DNA of 64,000 nucleotides from an uncultured Sulfitobacter sp. (GTDB lineage Bacteria; Pseudomonadota; Alphaproteobacteria; Rhodobacterales; Rhodobacteraceae), in contig CAJXSZ010000004.1 of NCBI GenBank assembly GCA_913060815.1, positions 62,001 to 126,000 of the forward strand. The letters are read 5' to 3'. Positions 9,197-19,065 of the stretch are shown here, one piece after another. Position 1 is the stretch's first letter. Each line of letters opens with the position of its first letter. The notes beneath the pieces are model-generated. The model saw only the letters and a program-made list of their open reading frames with translations. It was not told where the DNA came from and made no database searches. The position numbers and the translations under genes are program-made.

Positions 9197-9534
9197 CAGG
9201 CGGCAGAAAACTCATCATAGGCCTCGAGCGCTTTGGCGCTGTAGGCAATCGAAGGGCCGCCCCCCATATAGGCGACCATTTCCAGCGCCTCGCACAGCTC
9301 TTCGCGTGTGGTGCCAAGGCGGACCAATGATTTGACGTGAAAGCCGATGCAGCTGTCGCAGCGGGTCGAGATGCCGATGCCAAGAGCGATAAATTCTTTC
9401 GTCTTCTCGTCGAGCGCGCCGTTTTTCTTGGCCGCTTTGCCCATTGTGTTGAAACCCTCGAACGTGGCAGGGGCCTCTTTTTGGAAGGTGCCGATACGGC
9501 CCATCGTCTCGTTCAGAAAATTGGTCCAGCTCAT
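9196..9534 (-). CDS. Carboxymuconolactone decarboxylase (AhpD-like) family protein
   Basis: TRCDSCIGFHVKSLVRLGTTREELCEAL, the CxxC...H AhpD motif. Confidence 0.85.
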   Translation of the reverse strand: MSWTNFLNETMGRIGTFQKEAPATFEGFNTMGKAAKKNGALDEKTKEFIALGIGISTRCDSCIGFHVKSLVRLGTTREELCEALEMVAYMGGGPSIAYSAKALEAYDEFSAA

Positions 9535-9546
9535 GTGCAGCTCCTT

Positions 9547-10305
9547 TTAGCGGCTCTCGTCGGCGCCCATCTTACGTTCCAACCAGCGTACGAAGAAACT
9601 GATGATCAGCACCAGCACGAGGTATTCGAGGATGAGCAGGGTGTAGATTTCGAGCGGGCGGTATTCGGTCACGACCAGCTCGTTTGCGCGGCGTGTCAGT
9701 TCCTGCATCCCGATGACAGAGGCAAAGGCGCTCATCTTTACGATATAGATAAACTGGTTGGCCAAAGGCGGCAGAATGCGGCGGATCGCTTGGGGCAGGA
9801 TCACATAGCGCATGGTTTGGCCGTAGGTGAGCCCGATGGTCTTGGCCGCCTCTGTCTGGCCCCGCGCAATGCTTTGTATGCCTGAGCGGTAGATTTCTGC
9901 GGTAAAGGCGGAGTCGGAGATTGCGAGCGTGATCACCGCGCCCCAGAACGCATCAATACGCACGGTGATGCCCATGGACTGCAAAACCACGGGGAGGCCG
10001 TAGAAGACCCAGAACAGCATCGGCAAAAGCGGGATTGCACGGATAAATTCGATATAGATGCGACTGGGCAGGCTGATCCAGCGGTTCGTAGACATTCCGG
10101 GCAAGGCGACCAGCATCCCGATCACCATCGACAGTGCGGCGGCAATCACCGACAGCAGGATCGTCGCCCCGAACCCGTCGAGCAGGAAAGTAATGTTGTT
10201 CCAGCCCTGAGTGGTCGTGGGGTCGATCACATACCAACCCCAGTTTCCGCCGCTGCCGCAACCAGCGAGGAGCGTCAGCGCAGCCAAAGCGAAAAGGTTT
10301 TTCAT
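9547..10305 (-). CDS. Polar amino-acid ABC transporter permease
   Basis: SIARGQTEAAKTIGLTYGQTMRYVILPQAIRRILPPLANQ (EAA loop); start MKNLF. Confidence 0.85.
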   Translation of the reverse strand: MKNLFALAALTLLAGCGSGGNWGWYVIDPTTTQGWNNITFLLDGFGATILLSVIAAALSMVIGMLVALPGMSTNRWISLPSRIYIEFIRAIPLLPMLFWVFYGLPVVLQSMGITVRIDAFWGAVITLAISDSAFTAEIYRSGIQSIARGQTEAAKTIGLTYGQTMRYVILPQAIRRILPPLANQFIYIVKMSAFASVIGMQELTRRANELVVTEYRPLEIYTLLILEYLVLVLIISFFVRWLERKMGADESR

Positions 10306-10313
10306 CAGCGCGC

Positions 10314-11072
10314 TCAATGTTTCAGGATCTGGTTTAGGAAGGTGCGGCAACGCTCGGTTTTGGGCGCCTCGAAGAATTCGGTAGGTGTTCCTGTCTCGAC
10401 GATGGCGCCGTGGTCCATGAATACCATGCGGTCTGCGGCGCGGCGGGCAAATCCCATCTCATGGGTGACCACGATCATGGTCATGCCGCTGTCGGCCAGA
10501 TCGACAATGACGTCCAACACTTCGGAGATCATTTCAGGATCAAGCGCCGATGTCGGCTCGTCAAAGAGCATGATTTTTGGCTCCATACACAAAGACCGCG
10601 CAATCGCCACGCGCTGCTGTTGGCCACCTGATAAAGCGCCGGGTTTCTTATCGGCCTGCTCGGGGATCTGTACGCGCTCGAGATATTTCATCGCCCGCGC
10701 CTCTGCATCGGCACGGCTCAATCCACGTGCCTTCATCGGGCCGAGGGTCAGATTTTGCATGATCGTCAGATGCGGGAAGAGGTTAAATTGCTGAAACACC
10801 ATACCCACTTCCGCGCGGATCGCCTCCACCGAAGCGGCATCGCCCATCAGAGTGCCGTCAACAATGATCTGCCCCTCGTCATGTTCCTCAAGGCTGTTTA
10901 CGCAACGGATCAACGTGGATTTGCCTGATCCGGAGGGGCCGCAAACCACTATCCGCTCGCCATGCTGTACGGTCAAATCGACATCTTTGAGCGCATGATA
11001 TTCATCATACCATTTGTTCAGGCCTTTGATCTCGATCGCGTTTGCGTGATCGGGCGCAGCATCATCTGGCAT
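10314..11072 (-). CDS. Amino-acid ABC transporter ATP-binding protein
   Basis: [37 protein letters not shown]; start MPDDAAPD. Confidence 0.93.
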   Translation of the reverse strand: MPDDAAPDHANAIEIKGLNKWYDEYHALKDVDLTVQHGERIVVCGPSGSGKSTLIRCVNSLEEHDEGQIIVDGTLMGDAASVEAIRAEVGMVFQQFNLFPHLTIMQNLTLGPMKARGLSRADAEARAMKYLERVQIPEQADKKPGALSGGQQQRVAIARSLCMEPKIMLFDEPTSALDPEMISEVLDVIVDLADSGMTMIVVTHEMGFARRAADRMVFMDHGAIVETGTPTEFFEAPKTERCRTFLNQILKH

Positions 11073-11200
11073 GGACGTCTCCTTGTCGAGATGTATACTT
11101 AGGTTGACAGTTGCCATTGGCGCAACCCGCATTAAGTCGCCGAACAAGTTAATGTTACCACGAGCGGCTAGCATTTAATCCATCCACTAAAGGAAGACAC

Positions 11201-11977
11201 ATGAATTTTCTCAAAAGCATCGGCCTCGCATTCGGTTTTGCGGCCAGCGTAGCCGCAGCGCCAGTGACGGCACAATCGGCTCTTAACGAGATTCTGAGCG
11301 AGGGCGTGCTCAAAGTTGGCACAACGGGTGACTGGAACCCGATGTCGGTACGTGACCCCGCGACAAATGCTTATAAGGGCTATGACATCGATATCATGAC
11401 CCAGCTGGCGGCCGATATGGGCGTTGAACTCGAAATGGTGCCGACTGATTGGAAAACACTGGTGAACGGCGTTGTGGCGGGGAACTACCACATGACAGGC
11501 TCCGCTTCGATCAGCCCCGCACGCCTCAAAGCGGCAGGCTATTCCGACAGCTATATCGCAGTCGAGATGTTTCCCTTCACCACCGAGGACAAGGTCGGCA
11601 ATTTTGACGGTTGGGACAGCATCAACAAAGAGGGCGTGAAAGTTGCCACGACGCTGGGCACATCATTCGAGAAGATGGTGAAGGAATGGTTCCCTGCTGC
11701 TGAGATCGTTGTCGTCGAAGCGCCAGCCCGTGGTTTCCAAGAGGTGCTGTCGGGCCGTGCGGACGTCTTTGTGACCTCCAACATCGAAGGCTCGACCCTG
11801 TTGCAAAAGTTCCCGAATGTGCGTCAGGTCGAGGTGTCCACACCGCGCGCGCCTACGCCCATCGCGATGCTACTGCCGCAGACAGATCAAGTCTGGATCA
11901 ATTACATCAACAGCTGGATCGAGCTGAAAAAGACGCAAGGCTTCTTTGAAGAGACAGCTTTGAAATGGGGCCTCTAG
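11201..11977 (+). CDS. Amino-acid ABC transporter substrate-binding protein
   Basis: Signal peptide, SBP_bac_3-type fold sequence LKVGTTGDWNPMSVRDP; adjacent to divergent permease/ATPase. Confidence 0.85.
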   Translation: MNFLKSIGLAFGFAASVAAAPVTAQSALNEILSEGVLKVGTTGDWNPMSVRDPATNAYKGYDIDIMTQLAADMGVELEMVPTDWKTLVNGVVAGNYHMTGSASISPARLKAAGYSDSYIAVEMFPFTTEDKVGNFDGWDSINKEGVKVATTLGTSFEKMVKEWFPAAEIVVVEAPARGFQEVLSGRADVFVTSNIEGSTLLQKFPNVRQVEVSTPRAPTPIAMLLPQTDQVWINYINSWIELKKTQGFFEETALKWGL

Positions 11978-12000
11978 AGCGTTCCAGATAATCATACAAC

Positions 12001-12026
12001 GGGGCGTCCTTTCGGGCGCCCTTTTC
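12001..12026 (+). terminator. Rho-independent terminator after SBP gene
   Basis: GGGCGTCC-TTTC-GGGCGCCC stem followed by TTTT. Confidence 0.75.
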
Positions 12027-12049
12027 CATTTCCGCGCAAGGCTTGAGCA

Positions 12050-13429
12050 ATGATTGACACAGACCTGACCCAAGGCCCGCTGGCCGGCCATTTCCGTCGC
12101 CTCGCCATTCCTGCTGCTATCGGGATGCTGTTCAGCACGCTCTATAACGTCGTCGACACGTTCTATGCGGGGTTCTTCGGGACGCAGGCGCAGGCGGGGC
12201 TGTCTGTCGGGTTTCAGGCGTTCTTTATTCTTGTAGCAATCGGCTTTGGCCTGAGCTCGGCAATGAGCGCGCTGGTGGGCAATGCCAAAGGCCGCAAGGA
12301 CGAGGCGGAATCGAGGCATCTGGCAGTGCAGGGGATTGGCCTTGGCGTTATGGCCACTCTTGTGATGATGTTGATTGCCGCTTTTGCGGGGCCTTCCCTT
12401 ATTGCCATCGTCTCGGAGCCGGGCGCGTACCGCGATGCAGGGCTGGGGTATTTCTACTGGCTCATCTTCGCGCTGCCCGGATTCATTATCGGGCCTGCAG
12501 CCAATGGCATTTTGCAAGCCCGCGGAGATACCCGCACCATGCAGCGTGCGTTGGTCGTGGCGTTTTTTGTCAATGTGGGCCTCAACCCTCTGCTGATGTT
12601 CGGCATTCCGGGTGTGGTGTCGGGCCTTGGCTTCAACGGCATCGCACTTGCCACGGTCCTGAGCCAGTCAGGGGTTGCCGCGTTCATCCTTTGGCGGGTA
12701 TTTGGCCGCACGATGATGCAAAACCTGCGCTGGTCCGAGTTTATACCCGTCCCTGCGAAATACTACGAGATCATCGCCCAAGCCTTCCCCGCAGGATTTG
12801 CCCTGATCGTGACCTTCTCCAGCGGTTTCATTGTGCAATATGCGCTCAAGGATTATGGCGAGGCGGCACTGGCATCCTACGGTATTACGATGCGGATCGA
12901 GCAGCTGTTCCTGTTGCCAGCACTTGGTATCACCATATCGCTGGTGCCAATCGCGGCGCAGAATTTCGGGGCGGGCAACGATGCGCGCGTGCGCGAGGCT
13001 TTCCACCGCTGTTGGCTGATGGGCATCGTGATGACGACTTTGGCGTTCCCCTTCTTGTGGTTTGGCGGAGGTCTGGCGGCCAGCGTGTTCTCGGACGACC
13101 CGGAAGTCATTCGTATCTCGGCACTGTTCCTGAAGGTCGAGGCAGTGATCCTACCGATTTATGTGGTGCTCTTCTCGATTAACTCCCTGCTGCAAGCACT
13201 CAAGAAAGCAGCGTGGACCATGTGGATTGGTATCTACCGCCAGTGGATCGGCATCGCATTCTTCATCTGGCTGTTCGTTTATGTGATCGACGGCGGTCTG
13301 ACGGGCGTACGGCTCGGGATTGCCGCAGGCGTGGGTACGGGTCTGTTGCTGTCCCTGTGGATCGGCACCCGCGTTGCGCGGGAGCGGATCGGAGGTCTGG
13401 GCTGGCCTGCGTTCGCCGCCGAAAGCTGA
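12050..13429 (+). CDS. MATE family efflux transporter
   Basis: 459 aa polytopic protein; RRLAIPAAIGMLFSTLYNVVDTFYAG. Confidence 0.9.
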   Translation: MIDTDLTQGPLAGHFRRLAIPAAIGMLFSTLYNVVDTFYAGFFGTQAQAGLSVGFQAFFILVAIGFGLSSAMSALVGNAKGRKDEAESRHLAVQGIGLGVMATLVMMLIAAFAGPSLIAIVSEPGAYRDAGLGYFYWLIFALPGFIIGPAANGILQARGDTRTMQRALVVAFFVNVGLNPLLMFGIPGVVSGLGFNGIALATVLSQSGVAAFILWRVFGRTMMQNLRWSEFIPVPAKYYEIIAQAFPAGFALIVTFSSGFIVQYALKDYGEAALASYGITMRIEQLFLLPALGITISLVPIAAQNFGAGNDARVREAFHRCWLMGIVMTTLAFPFLWFGGGLAASVFSDDPEVIRISALFLKVEAVILPIYVVLFSINSLLQALKKAAWTMWIGIYRQWIGIAFFIWLFVYVIDGGLTGVRLGIAAGVGTGLLLSLWIGTRVARERIGGLGWPAFAAES

Positions 13430-13432
13430 GAG

Positions 13433-13460
13433 CAGCCCCAAGCGTTTCCACTCGGGGCTG
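13433..13460. terminator. Possible hairpin between convergent genes
   Basis: CAGCCCC...GGGGCTG 7 bp inverted repeat; weak T tract. Confidence 0.35.
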
Positions 13461-13466
13461 TCAGGC

Positions 13467-14483
13467 TTAGAGGCCCAGTTGGTCCGTCATGGCTGCAATG
13501 ATCTCGCTGTGAAGCGCAGCACGGTCTGTGCCTGCGGGATCGGTGCAGACTGGATCATCATTCTCTTCTTCCAGAATGATCGCACCCATCGGCTTGCAGA
13601 CGGGAAGCACAGAGAAATGCGCGCCAGATGTGATCCGCACAATCTGCGCGTCGGGGAGGGCAGCGGGCAATTCCGCAAGGTCAAAGTCAGTGGCAAGCAA
13701 CCGGTGTTCCCCTTCGCCCAGCGAGACGAGCGTCACATCGTCAACCAGAGCCTCGGCGTTTTCAGGACGCATGCCCCATGTCAACGCAGGGTCGATAGCG
13801 AATACGGCACTGACCCGTGGATCGCTGTAATCTGCGTTCCATTCTGCGGCGACCATATCGGACCACCTGACACCCCCGCGTTGCAAATCTCCACAATGGC
13901 TGGAGGCGTCGCCATAGGTCTCGCAATGCGCAGCCGCACTTTCCAGATTGCCGCGCAACCCGCCCAGCGACAGCGCCGTCCAGCCGCCATAGGAAAAACC
14001 AGCCGCGGTGATCCGCGTGCGGTCAATGCGGTCCCCGATTTCGGGATCAGCCAACAGGCTGTCAAGCGCAGCCTTGAGGTCTTGGGACCGTGTCCAGTGG
14101 TCCATCCCTGCGCGCAGATTAAAGTCTCCCCATGTCGAGTTGGGGTGGTTGACTGCGACAACTATCGCACCGCGCTCTGCCAGCGCTGTGGAGAGCCACC
14201 CGAGCGAGCGGACATGCCCGCCCAGCCCGTGGCTCATCAAAACCAGCGGATAGGACCCATCGGCGATAGGTGCATCCTTGAGGGCAGGCACGCCCTGGAA
14301 AACAGGGTTGTCTGCATAGAGGATTTCACTACCGCCGCCCTTGGTCGGATAGAAAAGCGTGCCTGTCAGGGGGCGTCCGTGATGCGGTGCTTCAATGCTA
14401 AGGTCGCTCACGCCTGCAGGCTCTGCCTGTGCAAAGGGCGTTGTGAGGAAGAGGGCGAGGGCAGCGGATTGAAAGATGTTCAT
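13467..14483 (-). CDS. Alpha/beta hydrolase (dienelactone hydrolase/PAF-acetylhydrolase-like), secreted
   Basis: Signal peptide MNIFQSAALALFLTTPFAQA, GFSYGGW nucleophile elbow. Confidence 0.8.
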   Translation of the reverse strand: MNIFQSAALALFLTTPFAQAEPAGVSDLSIEAPHHGRPLTGTLFYPTKGGGSEILYADNPVFQGVPALKDAPIADGSYPLVLMSHGLGGHVRSLGWLSTALAERGAIVVAVNHPNSTWGDFNLRAGMDHWTRSQDLKAALDSLLADPEIGDRIDRTRITAAGFSYGGWTALSLGGLRGNLESAAAHCETYGDASSHCGDLQRGGVRWSDMVAAEWNADYSDPRVSAVFAIDPALTWGMRPENAEALVDDVTLVSLGEGEHRLLATDFDLAELPAALPDAQIVRITSGAHFSVLPVCKPMGAIILEEENDDPVCTDPAGTDRAALHSEIIAAMTDQLGL

Positions 14484-14543
14484 TCTAGTCTCCATTTGGT
14501 TGGTGTGATGACCAATGGATGGGATTAAAGGGGTATGCCGCGC

Positions 14544-14586
14544 GTCCTAAATCCGGTTTGAGGTCGCCAAGATCGCGTTTTAGGAC
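14544..14586. promoter_or_regulatory. Long-spaced inverted repeat in divergent hydrolase/AraC intergenic region
   Basis: GTCCTAAA (14544-14551) and TTTAGGAC (14579-14586), perfect 8 bp arms, 27 bp spacer. Confidence 0.45.
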
Positions 14587-14620
14587 CATCGTGGCCTCAC
14601 GTAATTATGAGAATTCCCTG

Positions 14621-15622
14621 ATGCCCAGCCTCCCGATCCCGATGATATCCGCCCTTGTGCTGTCGTTCTTCCTTATCCGCTTATGGGTGGTGGACCGTCG
14701 CCATGGTCCGCTTGTGGTGCTGTTGGCGATGTGTGCAGCGCAGGGGCTGATTATCTCGCTTGCCCAACACTATGGCCTCTCGTTGGCGCGCATGGCGCAG
14801 CCTGTGACGGCCAGTTTCATTCCGCCCATGGCGTGGGTCGCTTTCCAGAGCACGGCCGTGCGCCGAATGTCCTGGCATGAGGTGCCGCACTTGGCAGGAC
14901 CGCTTGTCGTGGTGGTGGCGATGGTGGTGAACCCCCAGACGCTTGATGCGATTATCCCGTTCCTTTTCTTGTCCTACGGGTTTGCGATTATTTGGCAGTG
15001 CCGCAAAGGCGCGGATGCCCTCCCGCGGATGCGGATGGAGGCGGGCGATATGCCGGGCCTGATCTGGCAGGTCATCGGTTGGGCGCTGGTGTGCTCCGCG
15101 CTGAGCGACGGGTTGATTGTGCTGGCCCAGATATTTGGTGCAGCGCATTTGCAACCGTGGATCATTAGTATTTCGGCCAGCACGACACTGATCATCATTG
15201 GCGCGCTTACACTTTCGGGGGCACTGGAAAACAGCGGAGACGAGCGTGATGAAGCGGCCCCCGCAGCTCCGCGCGCAGTAGATGCGCTTGATGCCCAGAT
15301 CATGGCGCAGCTCGAGGCGATGATGGTGCAGAGCCGGCCCTATCTGAATCCCGATCTGACCATGTCCCAATTGTCGCGGCGATTGCGGATACCCGTCAAA
15401 CAGCTGTCAGGTGCGATCAACCGAGTGACGGGTGAAAATGCGTCGCGCTACATCAATGCGGCACGCATTGCAGCGGCACAAAGCGCGCTCCTCGAAGGTG
15501 AAAGCGTAACAAGCGCAATGCTGGGTGCGGGGTTCAACACCAAATCCAATTTCAACCGCGAATTTCTACGCGTCTCGGGCGACAGCCCCAGCGATTGGAT
15601 CGCAAAGCACAAAGGCGCTTAG
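14621..15622 (+). CDS. AraC-family transcriptional regulator with N-terminal multi-pass membrane domain
   Basis: Several hydrophobic helices then HTH: LTMSQLSRRLRIPVKQLSGAINRVTGENASRYINAARI...GFNTKSNFNREFLRVSGDSPSDW. Confidence 0.85.
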   Translation: MPSLPIPMISALVLSFFLIRLWVVDRRHGPLVVLLAMCAAQGLIISLAQHYGLSLARMAQPVTASFIPPMAWVAFQSTAVRRMSWHEVPHLAGPLVVVVAMVVNPQTLDAIIPFLFLSYGFAIIWQCRKGADALPRMRMEAGDMPGLIWQVIGWALVCSALSDGLIVLAQIFGAAHLQPWIISISASTTLIIIGALTLSGALENSGDERDEAAPAAPRAVDALDAQIMAQLEAMMVQSRPYLNPDLTMSQLSRRLRIPVKQLSGAINRVTGENASRYINAARIAAAQSALLEGESVTSAMLGAGFNTKSNFNREFLRVSGDSPSDWIAKHKGA

Positions 15623-16926
15623 TTCACCAGATTTGGCAGGAACAGGACCAGATTGGGAAAGGCGATCATCACAGCAACGATCACAAGATCAATTACCACA
15701 AACCAGAAGACCCCGCGAAACACCTGACTGAGCGTGGCGATCTTTCCCACAACGCCTTTAATGACGAACACGTTCATGCCCATTGGCGGCGTGATCATTC
15801 CGATCTCGAGGAGCTTGACCAGCAATACGCCAAACCACAGCATGCTGTAGCCCGTCTCTTCCACAATTGGCAGCACGATAGGCAGGGTCAAAAGCATGGC
15901 GCCCACAGGCTCCAGCATCATGCCGAGCGCAAGATAGATACAGACGATCCCGATCATGATCAGCAACGGCGAGACGCCAAAGCCGAGGATCGTGTCCGAG
16001 AGCGCATCACCGATACCTGACAGCGCAAGAAAGCGGGTCAACAGGCTTGCACCCACAGCGATGATCAAGAGGGCGGCCGTGGTCGTAAGCGTTTCCGTAA
16101 TCGCCATGCGCAACGCCTTGAACGTGAGCGAGCCATAGAGGAGGGCAACCACCATCGACAGCATTGCACCGATGGCGCCTGCTTCGGTCGGGGTAAACGC
16201 ACCACCAAAGAGGCCCGCAAACACACCGACTACGATGAGCAATACAGGCCATGTCTGGCCAAGTGCCTTGAATTTCTCGGCGCGGGTGGCCTCGATCGTT
16301 ACAGGGGGTGCCAATTCAGGGTTTAGCTTCACGCGGATGATGATCACGGCGATATAAGCGAATAGGGTCATGATGCCGATGACCAACCCCCCCAAGAACA
16401 GCGAGCTGACGGACTGTCGCGAGATAATGCCGTAAAGAATCATCAGGATAGACGGCGGGATCAGCGCGCCAATGGTACCTGCTGCGGCAACTGTGCCAGT
16501 GGCAAGCTCGGCGCTGTAGCGGTTACGAACCATTTCGGGCACAGCAATCTTGCCCATCGCAGCGGAACAGGCAACCGATGAGCCGGTGACCGCAGCAAAA
16601 CCTGCACAGCCAAAGACGGACGCAATGGCGAGGCCGCCGGGCAGATTTGAGAGCCAAATCTGTGCAGCGTTAAACAGCCCTTGGGTCAGGCGCGTATGGT
16701 AACAAATGAATCCCATAAACAGGAATGCAGGGATCGAGCTGAGCACCCAAGAATTGGCAAAGTTGTAAGGCACAATTCCAAGGCTGCCCCATGCGATGTT
16801 CCAGTTGAACATCTGCCACAGGCCCACGAACGAGACTGCAATCAGTGAGATGCCGATCGGGATGCGCATCAGGATAAGGCACAACAGCGCAGCGATAAAA
16901 AGACCTGCGATCTGGAGTTCGGTCAT
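15619..16926 (-). CDS. dctM: TRAP transporter large permease
   Basis: 435 aa polytopic DctM family protein; LRIPIGISLIAVSFVG, PPSILMILYG. Confidence 0.9.
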   Translation of the reverse strand: MTELQIAGLFIAALLCLILMRIPIGISLIAVSFVGLWQMFNWNIAWGSLGIVPYNFANSWVLSSIPAFLFMGFICYHTRLTQGLFNAAQIWLSNLPGGLAIASVFGCAGFAAVTGSSVACSAAMGKIAVPEMVRNRYSAELATGTVAAAGTIGALIPPSILMILYGIISRQSVSSLFLGGLVIGIMTLFAYIAVIIIRVKLNPELAPPVTIEATRAEKFKALGQTWPVLLIVVGVFAGLFGGAFTPTEAGAIGAMLSMVVALLYGSLTFKALRMAITETLTTTAALLIIAVGASLLTRFLALSGIGDALSDTILGFGVSPLLIMIGIVCIYLALGMMLEPVGAMLLTLPIVLPIVEETGYSMLWFGVLLVKLLEIGMITPPMGMNVFVIKGVVGKIATLSQVFRGVFWFVVIDLVIVAVMIAFPNLVLFLPNLVN

Positions 16927-17483
16927 TGTGCATCTCCGTCTGACAGGTAGGGATCTTCGATACGCAAGGCATCAAGGCCGTGTGGCTTGCCCATGAGCAG
17001 GCAAATGAATTTCCAGCTTGCTACGATGCACATCAGGCCAAAGCCGACAGGAAGCGCAAGATAGGTGGGCCATGTGATGATCTTGCCCCCAGCCTCAATG
17101 GAGAAAGAGCCCCCCATGTACTTGGCCAGCGCCTCGTCGCCCGTGCGAATGGCGACGGCGGCTGTGACAACTATAGTGAGCAAGAGGGCAAAGCCCGCGA
17201 TAAATGTTTGTATTTTGGTCGGGAACTTCTCGACAAGAAGCTCAACCGCGATATGGCCGTCACGCTGCTCGACCGCAGCAAGCGGGAGGAAGGCAATGGC
17301 GACCATGTAGAAGGCGGAGACATATAGAATTGTGGCGTTAAGCGGCGTCGAGAAGAAGAAGCGCATCACAACGTCGAGGCTCACATGCGTTATCAGCATG
17401 AGGACAATGACGCCCGCGACAGTAGAGGTTCCGGATATGAGCCATGAGATCGCAAGGGCAATATGTTTCATGGGGATGTCCAT
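16923..17483 (-). CDS. dctQ: TRAP transporter small permease
   Basis: Four hydrophobic segments; overlaps dctM start by 4 bp. Confidence 0.85.
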   Translation of the reverse strand: MDIPMKHIALAISWLISGTSTVAGVIVLMLITHVSLDVVMRFFFSTPLNATILYVSAFYMVAIAFLPLAAVEQRDGHIAVELLVEKFPTKIQTFIAGFALLLTIVVTAAVAIRTGDEALAKYMGGSFSIEAGGKIITWPTYLALPVGFGLMCIVASWKFICLLMGKPHGLDALRIEDPYLSDGDAQ

Positions 17484-17499
17484 TCTGGAGAGGGGGGCA

Positions 17500-17526
17500 A
17501 GGGCGCAACCGCGAGTGCTGCGCCCT
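17500..17526 (-). promoter_or_regulatory. Intercistronic hairpin between dctP and dctQ
   Basis: Minus-strand AGGGCGCA-gcactcgcggt-TGCGCCCT perfect 8 bp arms (17500-17507 / 17519-17526). Confidence 0.6.
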
Positions 17527-17558
17527 GTTGTTCATATCAAGCTACAGTGCCTTGCGGC

Positions 17559-18710
17559 TCACTGCATTCCATATGTTGCTGGATCGATCTTTGAAGAGAC
17601 CTCGTTCCAGTAGAGCTGCTGGAGCGCGTCGGAGCTGTCGATATCGACAACCAGACCCTGCCAGCGCTCGAAGATCGGTGCGAACTCGGCTGCGATTTCA
17701 TTGGCGCGCTCGACACCGTAAGTGTCCTTGAACAGAGCTGCTACGGTTTCAAGATCCGCAGTGGAGAACTCCTTCACAGCAGCAACCAGCTCTGCATCCG
17801 GCTCATTGAACGTGATGCCTTTGTCACGTGCGTTCTTCAGCGCGGTTGCGTCATCAGAGAAGAAGTTCCAGGTAACGTCTGCCGTCATGTGGCTACCGCC
17901 CCACAAAAGCGCTTCGCGGCTCGCGTCATCCATAGCCTTCCAGCGATCCGCGTTCACGTTTGCCGAGGAGACACCCGCAAAGGCACCACCCGGGACGGCG
18001 AGCGTGATGTCCGTAACGACTTCGTGCAGGTTGTAGTTCGTCAACTCGGGCGCGGAAAGCATGGCGCAGTCGATGATGCCCTGATCAAGGCCCTCATAGG
18101 CTTCGGAGACGGGCAGGCGCACGCCTTGGGCACCGAACGCTTCGGCAAAGCGGACGAAACCTGCACCACCCGCACGCAGACGCAGACCATTCAGGTCTTC
18201 AGCCGAAGTGACGGCGACGTCCTTGCACAGAAGATTGTACAGCGGCGTCACACCACCACCCAAGTAGACTTGGTTCTGCGCTTTGTTCTCGTCCATACAT
18301 TCGGGACAATTGTTGAATGTGTACTCCATCATGGCACCCGCAAACGCCAGCGGCTCTTTGCCTGTGGGCTCTTCAACCAGATTGATCAGCAGGTTAAGCT
18401 CGTGCAGGAAAAGGTTGGTGGAGAATTCGGCGGGATAATAGGGCGGCAGTACAAACGCTACGTCCGCCAGACCGTCCCGCAGGCCAGGTGCCGCTTCGGG
18501 CAGGCTCAGCAAGGACATGGCAAAACCCGTGACGTCGATGTTGCCTTCAGAGCGCTCTGAGACTGCGCCGGCAAAATCCTCAACGGCCAATCCGATCGCG
18601 GATGTGCTGGGGTAGCCGTAGGCGAAATTGAGGCTTTCGGCGGATGCCTGTCCCGCGATGCCTGCAGCCACAACAGTGGCGGCCAAAGTAACTTGATTTC
18701 GATAAGTCAT
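17559..18710 (-). CDS. dctP: TRAP transporter substrate-binding protein
   Basis: Signal peptide, DctP-family sequence; start MTYRNQVTLAATVVAAGIAGQASA. Confidence 0.85.
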   Translation of the reverse strand: MTYRNQVTLAATVVAAGIAGQASAESLNFAYGYPSTSAIGLAVEDFAGAVSERSEGNIDVTGFAMSLLSLPEAAPGLRDGLADVAFVLPPYYPAEFSTNLFLHELNLLINLVEEPTGKEPLAFAGAMMEYTFNNCPECMDENKAQNQVYLGGGVTPLYNLLCKDVAVTSAEDLNGLRLRAGGAGFVRFAEAFGAQGVRLPVSEAYEGLDQGIIDCAMLSAPELTNYNLHEVVTDITLAVPGGAFAGVSSANVNADRWKAMDDASREALLWGGSHMTADVTWNFFSDDATALKNARDKGITFNEPDAELVAAVKEFSTADLETVAALFKDTYGVERANEIAAEFAPIFERWQGLVVDIDSSDALQQLYWNEVSSKIDPATYGMQ

Positions 18711-18829
18711 AGTGCGTCCTCCCAAACAGATTTGATCTCGAACGCGGCAGTTGTTACCCGTTCAAAGTAATTTTTTTCACGCCGCCGCACGCTCCCTGCG
18801 ACCAGCGAGTGTACATCGCCCGTTTTGTT

Positions 18830-18859
18830 TTGACGGCGCAACATTCTCGGTAGTATGTT
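18830..18859 (+). promoter_or_regulatory. Candidate promoter/operator dyad between dctP and tetR
   Basis: TTGACG at 18830, 18 bp, TATGTT at 18854; overlapping imperfect dyad AACATTCTCGGTAGTATGTT (18840-18859). Confidence 0.35.
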
Positions 18860-19065
18860 TATCGGGGATGGTGAGGCTGACTGTCAAGAGCTCCGCCACC
18901 CTTTTGGAAATGTGACGAGGCGACATAGGCGACGTAGGCCTGCGCTTTGCACAATTTTCCATCATGGATTAAAGGTTGTGCAGGGCGTCCAGAAAGCCAG
19001 TGGTTAGAGCACGGGAAGGGGCAATAACCGCGCACGGTGACGGTTGAGAGAGGATGGTCGGGAAG

